64,000 bases of DNA, taken from the NCBI GenBank assembly GCA_964478775.1, contig CAYZJC010000002.1, positions 68,941 through 132,940 on the forward strand, in the 5' to 3' direction. The stretch comes from PNMQ01 sp964478775 (GTDB lineage Bacteria; Pseudomonadota; Alphaproteobacteria; Paracaedibacterales; CAIOTO01). The translations under genes and the position numbers were made by a program. The notes under the pieces were generated by a model that saw only the letters and a list, made by a program, of their open reading frames with translations, did no database searches and was not told the DNA's origin. Positions within the stretch are counted from its first letter, which is position 1. Every line of letters begins with the position of its first letter. This document shows positions 25,411-33,236 of the stretch, piece by piece.

Positions 25411-26382
25411 ATGAAAATTTTTATTAAAACCATCAGTGCAACATTGCTTTTTATTTTTCAAATTTGCCTCTCTCAAGCAAGTTTTGAAAAAGATTTTGGT
25501 GTTTATAACCCACAAAAAGAGAAGTGCACTCAAGAATTGGTAATGACTGTTGAGAAAGTGTATGGGTTACCCATATATGCACACACTAACCAGACAGTTT
25601 TTTTAACAGCTGACGAACTTGAAGAAAAGTGGAATGGTGAAAAGAAGAGCTTTATTAATAAGACAAAAGTTGACCAAGTAACTGAAAATACCATTTTTGC
25701 TTTTCGTCTGAGATCACTCAACGGACATTATTACGCTTATGTTATGGATGTAGAAACCTACAGTAAATGCACACTCGTAAAGTGTTTGGTGCAAACTGTT
25801 TCTTTATTACCCCACTGGGCACAATACATAGAATTAGATGTTGTTGTTATTCCAAAAGGAAGTTATATTCAAGGTTTTTATGGGACTGTGAACAAACAAG
25901 ATCGACCAAGTGTGCGCTTAGATATGTTATCTTGGGCTCTAAGAGGAATGCTTGATTTGTATTTGGACAGACCAGGTGGTGGACAACAGCTTTATATTTG
26001 CAGTTGTGAAAATGTAAAAGTTTATAAAATTGGTCAGTTGTGTGAAGAACAAGATTACGAGGTTCCTGTAGAAGTTGATTATAAGAGAAGGCTATGGCCT
26101 GTACCTTCATATTATTTCACGTCACTTGCATATAAATTTCCAACCTTACATGAAGCCATTAATCGCTATACTGGTGCGCTTTTTGTACCTCACAGTCAAA
26201 AGATGTTGGCACCTACGCAAAGGTATATGAACACAGCATTTTGTTTGTCTAACTTATTAGTCAGTTATAACGAATTGACTTTAACGAATGTGCTATTTCG
26301 TGACACAAACACCCCTTTGTCCAGTCCTTTCATAAAGGGGGTAAGGAATTTTTTAAGAATTGGTTTTAAGAAATTTCGTTGA
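25411..26382 (+). CDS. Exported protein of unknown function
   Basis: 323 residues, no family recognised. AAAGGA lies upstream of the ATG at 25411. The signal peptide is MKIFIKTISATLLFIFQICLSQAS. The mature protein has scattered cysteines, including CSCENVKVYKIGQLC and a CTLVKC pair, and mixed alpha/beta character. It sits between the two copies of the duplicated exported gene. Its last five codons and stop lie inside the 5' end of the second repeat (from 26368), so the duplication boundary cut into or just reached this gene. Confidence 0.65.
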   Translation: MKIFIKTISATLLFIFQICLSQASFEKDFGVYNPQKEKCTQELVMTVEKVYGLPIYAHTNQTVFLTADELEEKWNGEKKSFINKTKVDQVTENTIFAFRLRSLNGHYYAYVMDVETYSKCTLVKCLVQTVSLLPHWAQYIELDVVVIPKGSYIQGFYGTVNKQDRPSVRLDMLSWALRGMLDLYLDRPGGGQQLYICSCENVKVYKIGQLCEEQDYEVPVEVDYKRRLWPVPSYYFTSLAYKFPTLHEAINRYTGALFVPHSQKMLAPTQRYMNTAFCLSNLLVSYNELTLTNVLFRDTNTPLSSPFIKGVRNFLRIGFKKFR

Positions 26383-26603
26383 TCTTGCATTTGCCTTACC
26401 TTTAAACTTAGTTTAAGCATCTCTTGTTATTCAATGGGGGTGTATTAAGTCTCAAGGGTAGGGTTTTGTTTTTATGAAAAAATTAGTATTAGTAGCTTTT
26501 TTGTGTTTGAGTGCAGATATGGGGGAAGCCTCAGGTCTTTCAAGTGCAATGATAAGAGAAGGGGGTAAAACAGTGTCAAGAGGGATATCGACTGCATTGC
26601 CTG
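26368..26603 (+). repeat. 5' segment of the duplicated gene, copy 2 (236 bp)
   Basis: Direct repeat of 24046-24281. It begins within the last codons of the 25411-26382 gene and runs into an N gap. Confidence 0.95.
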
Positions 26604-26719
26604 NNNNNNNNNNNNNNNNNNNNNNNNNNNNNNNNNNNNNNNNNNNNNNNNNNNNNNNNNNNNNNNNNNNNNNNNNNNNNNNNNNNNNNNNNNNNNNNNN
26701 NNNCTTTTTTAAAAAATGA
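26474..26719 (+). CDS. Second copy of the duplicated exported gene, interior unsequenced
   Basis: The first 43 codons (MKKLVLVAFLCLSADMGEAS...) match the gene at 24152, and the last codons (FFKK-stop) match its end. Between them is a run of 100 N. If copy 2 is full length, about 860 bases are missing and 100 is only a placeholder. The assembler probably could not resolve the repeat. A truncated copy or a collapsed assembly cannot be excluded. Coordinates mark the visible ends only. Confidence 0.6.
   Translation: MKKLVLVAFLCLSADMGEASGLSSAMIREGGKTVSRGISTALPXXXXXXXXXXXXXXXXXXXXXXXXXXXXXXXXXXFFKK
26604..26703. other. Assembly gap (100 N) inside the second gene copy
   Basis: Placeholder gap located exactly in the part that would duplicate 24282-25140. 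Confidence 0.9.
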
Positions 26720-26762
26720 AGCCTATGAAACCCTTGCAATAAAAGGCTTTTAAAAAAAATAT
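26704..26762 (+). repeat. 3' segment of the duplicated gene, copy 2
   Basis: Matches 25141-25198. Similarity stops at 26762, two bases before the 25-bp dispersed repeat begins. Confidence 0.9.
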
Positions 26763-26763
26763 C

Positions 26764-26788
26764 GCCCATTCAAGTGTGAAAGTTTCCA
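26764..26788 (-). repeat. 25-bp dispersed repeat, copy 2 (inverted)
   Basis: Exact reverse complement of 12506-12530. It lies about 54 bases downstream of the stop of the minus-strand gene at 26842 and directly abuts the end of the duplicated segment. On the minus strand TTTCCA / TGGAAA arms just before it can pair. Confidence 0.8.
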
Positions 26789-26841
26789 TTAGGTTGGAAA
26801 GATGCGACTTCTTCTAAAGCCTTTTACTCTGTTGCAGTTGT

Positions 26842-27783
26842 TTAACCTGTAACGCCTGATGAATCAATTGCACTGCCAACAGTAATTTTGGGCAAGGTAA
26901 TTGAGTTTGTAACTGAAATTTTATTACCAGATTCGATAACAAGCGGGGCACTCATTGTTTGGCTAAGGGTGATTGTTTCGCTATCTGACGTATTATTGTC
27001 GCCAAGGTAAATTGATTCCGTATTGCTTATTATCACTGTGCCCAGTGTGGAGTCAGTATCTGTTATATATAAATTATTTCCATTTAGGTTTAATGTTCCA
27101 TTATTGGTTATTTTCTTAATTTTTCTGTTGGCATTAATTAGTTTGAGCGTTGTGTCTGCACTCACAATAATTTCGCTTAAAGCATACGCACTTTCCCCTA
27201 ATTCAACAGTACCCGTTCCTGAAAGGGTCAGGACGTAATCGCCGGTAATTGAACATCCAGATAATGTCAGTGTGATGCCCGTACCTACTGCAAGAGAGCT
27301 ATTAGCTATAAGGGTAATACTGTTGGAAAGTGTTAGGGCAGCAGTTGGGGAAAGGGTGCCTCCATTGAGTGTTATTGTTGAAGGAAGATAGGATGCATTG
27401 CTAAATTGAAGCGTTCCAGCATTAATTTGTATATTGCTGAGGCTTGTTGCTGACTGACCTAACACTAGTGTTCCGGCACTAGATTTTATTAATGTATTAC
27501 TATTTCCTATAATGCTTTCACCAGATAATGTTAATATTGACGTGCCAATACAACTAATAGTACCGTTTTGCGTAAAAGTAAGTGCCCCACTTAAGGTGTA
27601 ACTATTACCTGTCAGTATTTGAATATCACCCCCATTGAAATTATAAGAATCACTGTTGTTGCTCGAAATGGCTGTGCTGCCTGATGTTAAGTCATGCGAA
27701 GCTATTGCACTATATGTACCAAGGCACAATACAAAGGCTGTTGTTATGGCAAAATTTGTTTTAGTGATGGTGAGAAATTTCAT
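26842..27783 (-). CDS. Exported beta-helix protein resembling an autotransporter passenger
   Basis: The start chosen is the ATG at 27783 (MKFLTITKTNFAITTAFVLC), with GAGGG just upstream; a TTG start four codons earlier is weaker. The signal peptide ends near AIA. The rest of the 313 residues is Ser/Thr/Gly/Asn-rich and repetitive (SGALTFTQNG, GTLVLGQSA, NAGTLQFSNAS, NGTLNLNGNN), like autotransporter-associated beta-strand repeats. No C-terminal beta-barrel is present: the protein ends SAIDSSGVTG. It could be a secreted passenger fragment, a truncated autotransporter or an adhesin using another export route. It is last gene of the five-gene exported set. Confidence 0.65.
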   Translation of the reverse strand: MKFLTITKTNFAITTAFVLCLGTYSAIASHDLTSGSTAISSNNSDSYNFNGGDIQILTGNSYTLSGALTFTQNGTISCIGTSILTLSGESIIGNSNTLIKSSAGTLVLGQSATSLSNIQINAGTLQFSNASYLPSTITLNGGTLSPTAALTLSNSITLIANSSLAVGTGITLTLSGCSITGDYVLTLSGTGTVELGESAYALSEIIVSADTTLKLINANRKIKKITNNGTLNLNGNNLYITDTDSTLGTVIISNTESIYLGDNNTSDSETITLSQTMSAPLVIESGNKISVTNSITLPKITVGSAIDSSGVTG

Positions 27784-27925
27784 AAAGGCCCTCAAAATTA
27801 AAAATATTCATGTTGTTAGTCTAAAGGGGCAATGGTTAACAGAATGTAAAGCCGTAGGCAAAATAATTAAGGCAGCCATGCCAGCTGCCTTAAAGTTAAT
27901 CACATATCCCTGTATAGATTTAATG

Positions 27926-29566
27926 TTATGCTTCAATAAGGCCTTTATTTTGAAGGTAAGTTGTAAGTAATGTTTTAGCCCACCTTGACTTATTGTGGTC
28001 AAAATAAGTAACGTAAGGTTCAATGTGACCTTCTGCTGTAAAGTCAAAATGTGACACTGACTTTTGCTTGCCTGTTTCACCTGTGCTGGTGAGCGTTAAG
28101 TATTCCCTTTCATTGGTTACATAAATTTGGTGAAGGGCAACGAGGGCTTCATCAAAAGTATTAACGGGAATATTATCCAACATGGAAATTGTTCCAAAAA
28201 TATCATCATCATCTGTTTCAAGTTCATAAGTAGTGGCACTTGCTGCTGCATACAATGCGGCTTCTGGCGCGAAAGAAAAATTAAAGAGGGATGCGGTGTT
28301 TGAAAATATTTTTAAACCACCGTGTTCAATAGACGTTGGAAAACTTTGCGTAACTTCATTTGGCAATACTTTGAGGGAAACAATTTGGTCACCGCGCAGT
28401 ACTTTTACACGTACAGGTTTGTTTGCTGGTGTTGCATCTAAAATTTGCGTCAGCAATATTGTGTTGCAGCCAATTTTTTGACGGTTAACTGATAACAAAA
28501 TATCTCCGTCTTCCAAGTTTTTAAAAGCAGTTGTTGGGCTATAATAACCAGTTAACATTAAAAGCGTTTGTTTTTGGTTGTTGTCTTGTGACACATATTT
28601 TGAAAGTAAGCTTGCGTCAATGCCTCTGTAGTTGCAGATATCAGGTAGGGTCATAGTTTCAAAGACAAAGTGAAAGCTGTTCATGGTAATGGGCCTTGGA
28701 ATGGGGCCTGACATCATGATATTATAAGCACGTTGGACAAACCAAATAGGGTGAATAATCGAGTGAATATCATCTCCGGCATATAGTAAGCCATTGATAA
28801 TGCCATCTTCATTAAACACTGGTGATCCACTAGCGCCGCCTCTGCACAACAAGCGCACTTGAAAGGACTCAACAGCCTTAATCATATCAAACACATAGCA
28901 ATTGTTGACCATACCTTCTTCAACAGAAAGTTCCCCATAACTATTGCCAACAAACCCAACAGTGTCGGTTAACTTAACGGTGTGAGAATCAACCATCGGC
29001 ATTTGTGTAAACCGGCCTGCTAAATCGGGAACGTGCAAGAATGCATAGTCACCATATTGGGTGCTAGGGCTTACCCCTAATACCTTAACTTGATTGCCTT
29101 GGTAAAGGGTGCCATCTCGGGCTTCTAATTTGTAGATATTATAATCAGGTGGTGTGACGTGGTGATTGGTTGCTAAAATGCCGCGTTCAGCATTAAATAC
29201 CCAAGCGGTTCCTGAATGCCCCCCAAAATCATTTCCTGATGCAATGACTTTAAATACTTGTTCAATGTAAGGTTCAATTGTTTTTCTTAAAGTTTTATTT
29301 TCCTTAAACGCAGGCATTGGAATGGAAGTATCTAATGTGTCTTCAAAAATGTCATGCGCTGAACGTTTGCGAGAGCGGGAATTGCTTTCTTCATGAGAGG
29401 ATGTGCGGTGAAGAGGCGTTTTCTTGCAAAGGTTTTTTCTTAAGCTGGGGCGTTCGCGGGTGTCAAAATCACTTTCATCACTTGACATGGTGTAAGCATT
29501 ACAAGTTAAAGATCCTAACAAAAGTGTTGAAATTAAAAAGGTTTTCGTGATTAAGGATGAGGACAT
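27926..29566 (-). CDS. Exported trypsin-like serine protease with PDZ domain
   Basis: 546 residues, DegP/HtrA-like. The signal peptide is SSSLITKTFLISTLLLGSL. The protease domain begins near residue 110 (GGHSGTAWVF). The catalytic triad is readable as His136 (TNHHV), Asp173 (YGDYAFLHV) and Ser246 (RGGASGSPVF). A PDZ-like part follows (GDILLSVNRQKIG ... PVRVKVLRGDQ). Between the signal peptide and the protease is a basic, Ser-rich linker with CKKT and SRSRKRSAHD. A housekeeping DegP would not be expected to carry that linker or to sit among exported effectors. Substrates are unknown. It lies 40 bases after the HAD gene. Confidence 0.8.
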   Translation of the reverse strand: MSSSLITKTFLISTLLLGSLTCNAYTMSSDESDFDTRERPSLRKNLCKKTPLHRTSSHEESNSRSRKRSAHDIFEDTLDTSIPMPAFKENKTLRKTIEPYIEQVFKVIASGNDFGGHSGTAWVFNAERGILATNHHVTPPDYNIYKLEARDGTLYQGNQVKVLGVSPSTQYGDYAFLHVPDLAGRFTQMPMVDSHTVKLTDTVGFVGNSYGELSVEEGMVNNCYVFDMIKAVESFQVRLLCRGGASGSPVFNEDGIINGLLYAGDDIHSIIHPIWFVQRAYNIMMSGPIPRPITMNSFHFVFETMTLPDICNYRGIDASLLSKYVSQDNNQKQTLLMLTGYYSPTTAFKNLEDGDILLSVNRQKIGCNTILLTQILDATPANKPVRVKVLRGDQIVSLKVLPNEVTQSFPTSIEHGGLKIFSNTASLFNFSFAPEAALYAAASATTYELETDDDDIFGTISMLDNIPVNTFDEALVALHQIYVTNEREYLTLTSTGETGKQKSVSHFDFTAEGHIEPYVTYFDHNKSRWAKTLLTTYLQNKGLIEA

Positions 29567-29606
29567 AAAAATTCTCCATAAACGGTTAAGGTGGTGGTGG
29601 GATGAC

Positions 29607-30515
29607 TTAAACAGCTTGATTCGCTTTTGTTTTTAGATCAGATATGAATTCAATATAGTCTTCTTCGGGGATTGTTCTTGTTTCATGGACAACATCACTT
29701 TTGTATTGATACAAAAAACAATCAATGGAATGTTCTTTCATGATTTGTCCAAATCTTTTTAAATTGGTGGAAGAATCGTCTACGAAAAACACAGCTTTTG
29801 GCTGCTGTTGCAAGCGATTCATGAGAGCAAGAAAGAATTCGCCTTTTGTAGTGCTACCATAGTCACCACTGGCTTGATTAAAACCAACACCGTAATGGTA
29901 GATAGGGTAGCTTCGATGGAAGAGGGGGAATTCATCTAAAACAATATGTTCTTGTGGGGCATTAAATTCAATGCCTAGTGACCTTAAAATATCGAATCGG
30001 TGTTCGTGTTGGCAGTCCTCTTCGTTTAAAACAGCACCCGCCATTGTGGCCGTTATGCCAAGCGTATTTATATTTAAGCTTTTGAAAGTGTTTAAATATT
30101 TAGGAAGCAAACTTTCTGTCAGTAAACTTGGGGATAGTCGATACTTTAAATTCCACACAATTGAAGTTTCTATGACAGATAGTCCTGTGATGAGGTCTTG
30201 AAACAAACTTTTATGTTCATTGGCATAACTGCAAGGTAAGCAGGCAGCGTGGTTGGGAAATGTAATACAATCATCAATGTCATAGACAACCCAAATATTT
30301 TGCGCCCCATATTGATTGATTGCAGTAATAGCATCGCATAAAACTTCACTGTGGTTTGAAATAGTTTGAAATGTGCTGTGGGTTTGGGTGTCAAATTTTC
30401 TCTTTCTGTTTTGGGCTATTTCTTCATGGTCAACAAATGTAGATGCCTCTATTGTATTTGCAATACATATAGAACTTAAAGCACCAATAAGCGTAAATAA
30501 TTTCATTAACTTCAT
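29607..30515 (-). CDS. Exported HAD-superfamily (DUF2608-like) phosphatase
   Basis: 302 residues. The signal peptide is MKLMKLFTLIGALSSICIANTIEA. HAD motif I is VVYDIDDCITFP (Asp79, Asp81), motif II is probably LGITATM, and motif IV is VFFVDDSSTNL. The pattern resembles the DUF2608 HAD-like family found in several intracellular bacteria. The mature N-terminus has a basic NRKRKFD cluster. Its start lies one base after the stop of the DEDDh exonuclease, so the two are almost certainly co-translated. An exported exonuclease plus phosphatase could convert nucleic acid to nucleosides; that role is inferred. Confidence 0.7.
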   Translation of the reverse strand: MKLMKLFTLIGALSSICIANTIEASTFVDHEEIAQNRKRKFDTQTHSTFQTISNHSEVLCDAITAINQYGAQNIWVVYDIDDCITFPNHAACLPCSYANEHKSLFQDLITGLSVIETSIVWNLKYRLSPSLLTESLLPKYLNTFKSLNINTLGITATMAGAVLNEEDCQHEHRFDILRSLGIEFNAPQEHIVLDEFPLFHRSYPIYHYGVGFNQASGDYGSTTKGEFFLALMNRLQQQPKAVFFVDDSSTNLKRFGQIMKEHSIDCFLYQYKSDVVHETRTIPEEDYIEFISDLKTKANQAV

Positions 30516-30516
30516 C

Positions 30517-31440
30517 TTAAATATCCCTTTCCATTTGATGTTGCATCAGTGTTAGGTATACAAAAGCATCTGCCAAAAGAAGTGAGTCTTGCATTGAGCC
30601 ATGACAGTGTGAACGAATGGATAAATCAATGTTTAATCTTTCACACACAGCATCTAATGAATTTTTTTCCCCAGGGAAGATAGCACGTGACATTTTTAAG
30701 GTACACCCACATTGTGCTTGAGGAATAAAATCAAGGCTTGCGCGTTTGTATTCCGCATTCATCATGCGATAATCAAATGCTAAATTGTGTGCTATCAATA
30801 AATTATTGCCAACAAAGTCCAACATCGTTGGCGCAAAATCTGCAAAGCGCATTTCCCCCACTAAGTCAGAGTCTGGAATTTTATGCGCTTCAAATGCTTT
30901 TTCACCACTTCTTTTCCCATCAGGGTCAAACAGTGAATATAAGCGCCGCTCACACATTGTTTCATAGTTTCTTTCAATAAAAGCAACTTCAATGACTCTG
31001 TCATAGTCGCCGGAAAGACCGGTTGTTTCTGTGTCAAAAAATACCACTGTTTGATTGGGTGGTAAGAACGATTTAAACTTCCTAATTTTTTGTTCTGAAA
31101 GGTCGTTCGGAAACGAAAAGGGAATAGGGGTTAACACACTAAAGGCCCTTGGTTCAGCTTTAGTATGAATCACCTTTGCAATTGATTGAAATTGTGGCCC
31201 AGGGGCCGCAAACAAAGAATCAAAGGCATTGCTTTGTGCTTGCGTGATTTGCCCTTGTTGTGTGTGTGTTGTAAAAAAGGCATCCCAACTGCCCGTTTGT
31301 GGTGGGGGTTGTTGCTGTACGTGTTCTTGTACGTGTTGCCCCTCAGGTTGGTTAAATAAAAAATTCCAGTCATTTCCTTTGCAGTTGTTAATCAACAATA
31401 AGCAAACAAAAATATTCTTAAATGATATGTATCTTTTCAT
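30517..31440 (-). CDS. DnaQ-like DEDDh 3'-5' exonuclease with an apparent signal peptide
   Basis: 307 residues. The C-terminal two thirds is a DnaQ/RNase T-type exonuclease: ExoI FFDTETTGL (Asp136, Glu138), ExoII LIAHNLAFDYRMM (Asp223) and ExoIII HGSMQDSLLLAD (His280, Asp285), so the full DEDDh set is present. The N-terminus (MKRYISFKNIFVCLLLINNC) looks like a signal peptide, unlike replication proofreaders, and is followed by an 80-residue Gln/Pro-rich linker with three W/F-D/N-x-x-F units (near 25, 52 and 73). It is not polymerase epsilon by context. It is third-from-last in the exported five-gene set, 42 bases after the PLD gene. Confidence 0.82.
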   Translation of the reverse strand: MKRYISFKNIFVCLLLINNCKGNDWNFLFNQPEGQHVQEHVQQQPPPQTGSWDAFFTTHTQQGQITQAQSNAFDSLFAAPGPQFQSIAKVIHTKAEPRAFSVLTPIPFSFPNDLSEQKIRKFKSFLPPNQTVVFFDTETTGLSGDYDRVIEVAFIERNYETMCERRLYSLFDPDGKRSGEKAFEAHKIPDSDLVGEMRFADFAPTMLDFVGNNLLIAHNLAFDYRMMNAEYKRASLDFIPQAQCGCTLKMSRAIFPGEKNSLDAVCERLNIDLSIRSHCHGSMQDSLLLADAFVYLTLMQHQMERDI

Positions 31441-31482
31441 AAAGAGCCTTCTTATCTAGGTGTTTAACAATGGTTTATTCTT

Positions 31483-33012
31483 TTAGTCGATGATTTGCGT
31501 TGTAGAATGTTTGCGCTTCTTCCCTGACTTTTTAAAGGTTTGAGGCTGCGTATCGTAATTTCCCCAATCATCAACATTTTCCTCATCGCTTACATAATGA
31601 ATAACATTTTGTCTTTTCAGTCGTGGTTTGGGTAAGAGGAGTGGTGATGGTTCTCTGTCACTTTCTGTGAGCCCTGCTTGTGTTAGCGCGTCTAAGATAT
31701 CATCATCTACATCATAAGTATGGTCTACTTTTTCATATTCAGATGTATCGCTCTCAAGCAATTGACAGCTTTGTGTTGTAGGGGCAACATGCACCGGCTT
31801 TAGGGCCATACGAAGTGGGTTAACATCTATGATGGTGGCAGTTGCAGGAAGGGTCGTGTCCGCATGACTTGATAGCTGCGTTAGGTTTGCAAATGGGCTT
31901 GATGCTTTAGAAATTGTTTCAATCACACGACCACTATCTTCTACCACAGGAACGGTTTCCATTTGGCGTCTGATTTCTTCAATTTCAGGAAATGCCTCTT
32001 TTACCAAAATGCCCATTTCTTTCCAAAAGCCAGTGCCTGAATGCAAGCCTGCGCCTGCAAACATATTGTCTGAACCAAAGTAGAGGTCTTTATTGTCTGC
32101 AACAATATATTTGCAATGAAACCCTTTTTTTGTAATAACGCGTACGCCATTTTGCTTGAGCTTTTCTCTCACTTCGAAGTAGTCTGTGCTTTTATGGTCC
32201 ATCTGTTGGTCGCTGTAAACGGTTACATGAACACCCATTCTGGTTTTTTGTCCCAAAAGGTCTAGAAAGCCACTATATTCAATCATGTTAAGATTTAAAT
32301 TAGGCGAACAGATTTCAATATTGTTTGCAGCATTTTGNNNNNNNNNNNNNNNNNNNNNNNNNNNNNNNNNNNNNNNNNNNNNNNNNNNNNNNAGCTGGGT
32401 GAGAGGAACCGTTGTGGCACTATTATTGGCAATATACAAACAGTGTGGCATAGCGGCATGTACATACATTTGCGGCAACACCATAATCAGATTCATCAAG
32501 TAATATTTATCTTTCGGGTTTAAGCTACCAGATAAAAAGTTATATGAACCCAAAATAAGGGCTTTTTCATCTACCAGAATATATTTTGCATGCAATTTAT
32601 TGACTTTGTGAACCATGACATTGCTTTCTTGAAGCAGTGCGATACCAGCAGTTTCCCAATTTTTACTATGTGTCAGTTCGCTTGATAAAAGTGCGGCTGA
32701 CCTAACGCCAGCCCTTCCTTTTGTATTTAAGATATTTGCAATGCCATAGTTTTTTAAGGCATTTGCGCTTATATACGGTGATGAAATAATGATTTGTCGC
32801 TGGGCGCCTTTTAAGGTATCTTGAACTGTTGTTTTAATTGCTATGGGGTCTAAAATGACCATTGAAGCTCTGCTATTTGGTGTATGTGTGGTCGTATTTG
32901 TTATGGGGGTTGTGAATGCGTCAAAAGCCAACGCTTGTTCTAGATCTTGGCTTAAAAATGTGACACCTAAGCTTAACGTTTTAAGCAGTGTCCTTGTGGG
33001 GTTTTGCATCAT
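31483..33012 (-). CDS. Exported phospholipase D-superfamily protein (two HKD motifs), contains gap
   Basis: About 509 residues including a 55-N gap (32338-32392) in the middle, which the frame crosses. Two catalytic HKD motifs are readable: HAKYILVD (His141, Lys143, Asp148) and HCKYIVAD later, each followed by a Gly-Ser-Xaa-Asn/Asp block. This superfamily includes phospholipases, cardiolipin synthases and nucleases; the substrate cannot be decided. A moderately hydrophobic N-terminus (LLKTLSLGVTFLS) may be a signal peptide. The C-terminal 130 residues are disordered and acidic, with a basic end (KKSGKKRKHS). AAGGAG precedes the start. First gene of the exported set. Confidence 0.8.
   Translation of the reverse strand: MMQNPTRTLLKTLSLGVTFLSQDLEQALAFDAFTTPITNTTTHTPNSRASMVILDPIAIKTTVQDTLKGAQRQIIISSPYISANALKNYGIANILNTKGRAGVRSAALLSSELTHSKNWETAGIALLQESNVMVHKVNKLHAKYILVDEKALILGSYNFLSGSLNPKDKYYLMNLIMVLPQMYVHAAMPHCLYIANNSATTVPLTQXXXXXXXXXXXXXXXXXXXQNAANNIEICSPNLNLNMIEYSGFLDLLGQKTRMGVHVTVYSDQQMDHKSTDYFEVREKLKQNGVRVITKKGFHCKYIVADNKDLYFGSDNMFAGAGLHSGTGFWKEMGILVKEAFPEIEEIRRQMETVPVVEDSGRVIETISKASSPFANLTQLSSHADTTLPATATIIDVNPLRMALKPVHVAPTTQSCQLLESDTSEYEKVDHTYDVDDDILDALTQAGLTESDREPSPLLLPKPRLKRQNVIHYVSDEENVDDWGNYDTQPQTFKKSGKKRKHSTTQIID
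32338..32392. other. Assembly gap (55 N) inside the PLD-like gene
   Basis: Unknown bases between the two HKD halves; true length is uncertain. Confidence 0.9.
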
Positions 33013-33236
33013 ACTTTCTCTCCTTTTAAAGCACGCTGTACTATTAGTATGATGAGAATTAATGCATCATGTCAATTTTAAAATAAATTTTATTAAAATT
33101 TTTTTATAAATCTTAATACATTAAGAGAATATTAATTCCATTTAATGTGTTTTGTGAAAATTTTAAAAAAAATCGTATCAATTTAAAAGAATGTATGCTG
33201 AGATAAATTTAAGCAGATAAAGATGAGGAGTATGTC

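Noticed and set aside
30517..31440. DNA polymerase III epsilon subunit (dnaQ)
   Set aside because: Export-like N-terminus, long disordered linker and location among exported proteins do not fit a replication proofreader.
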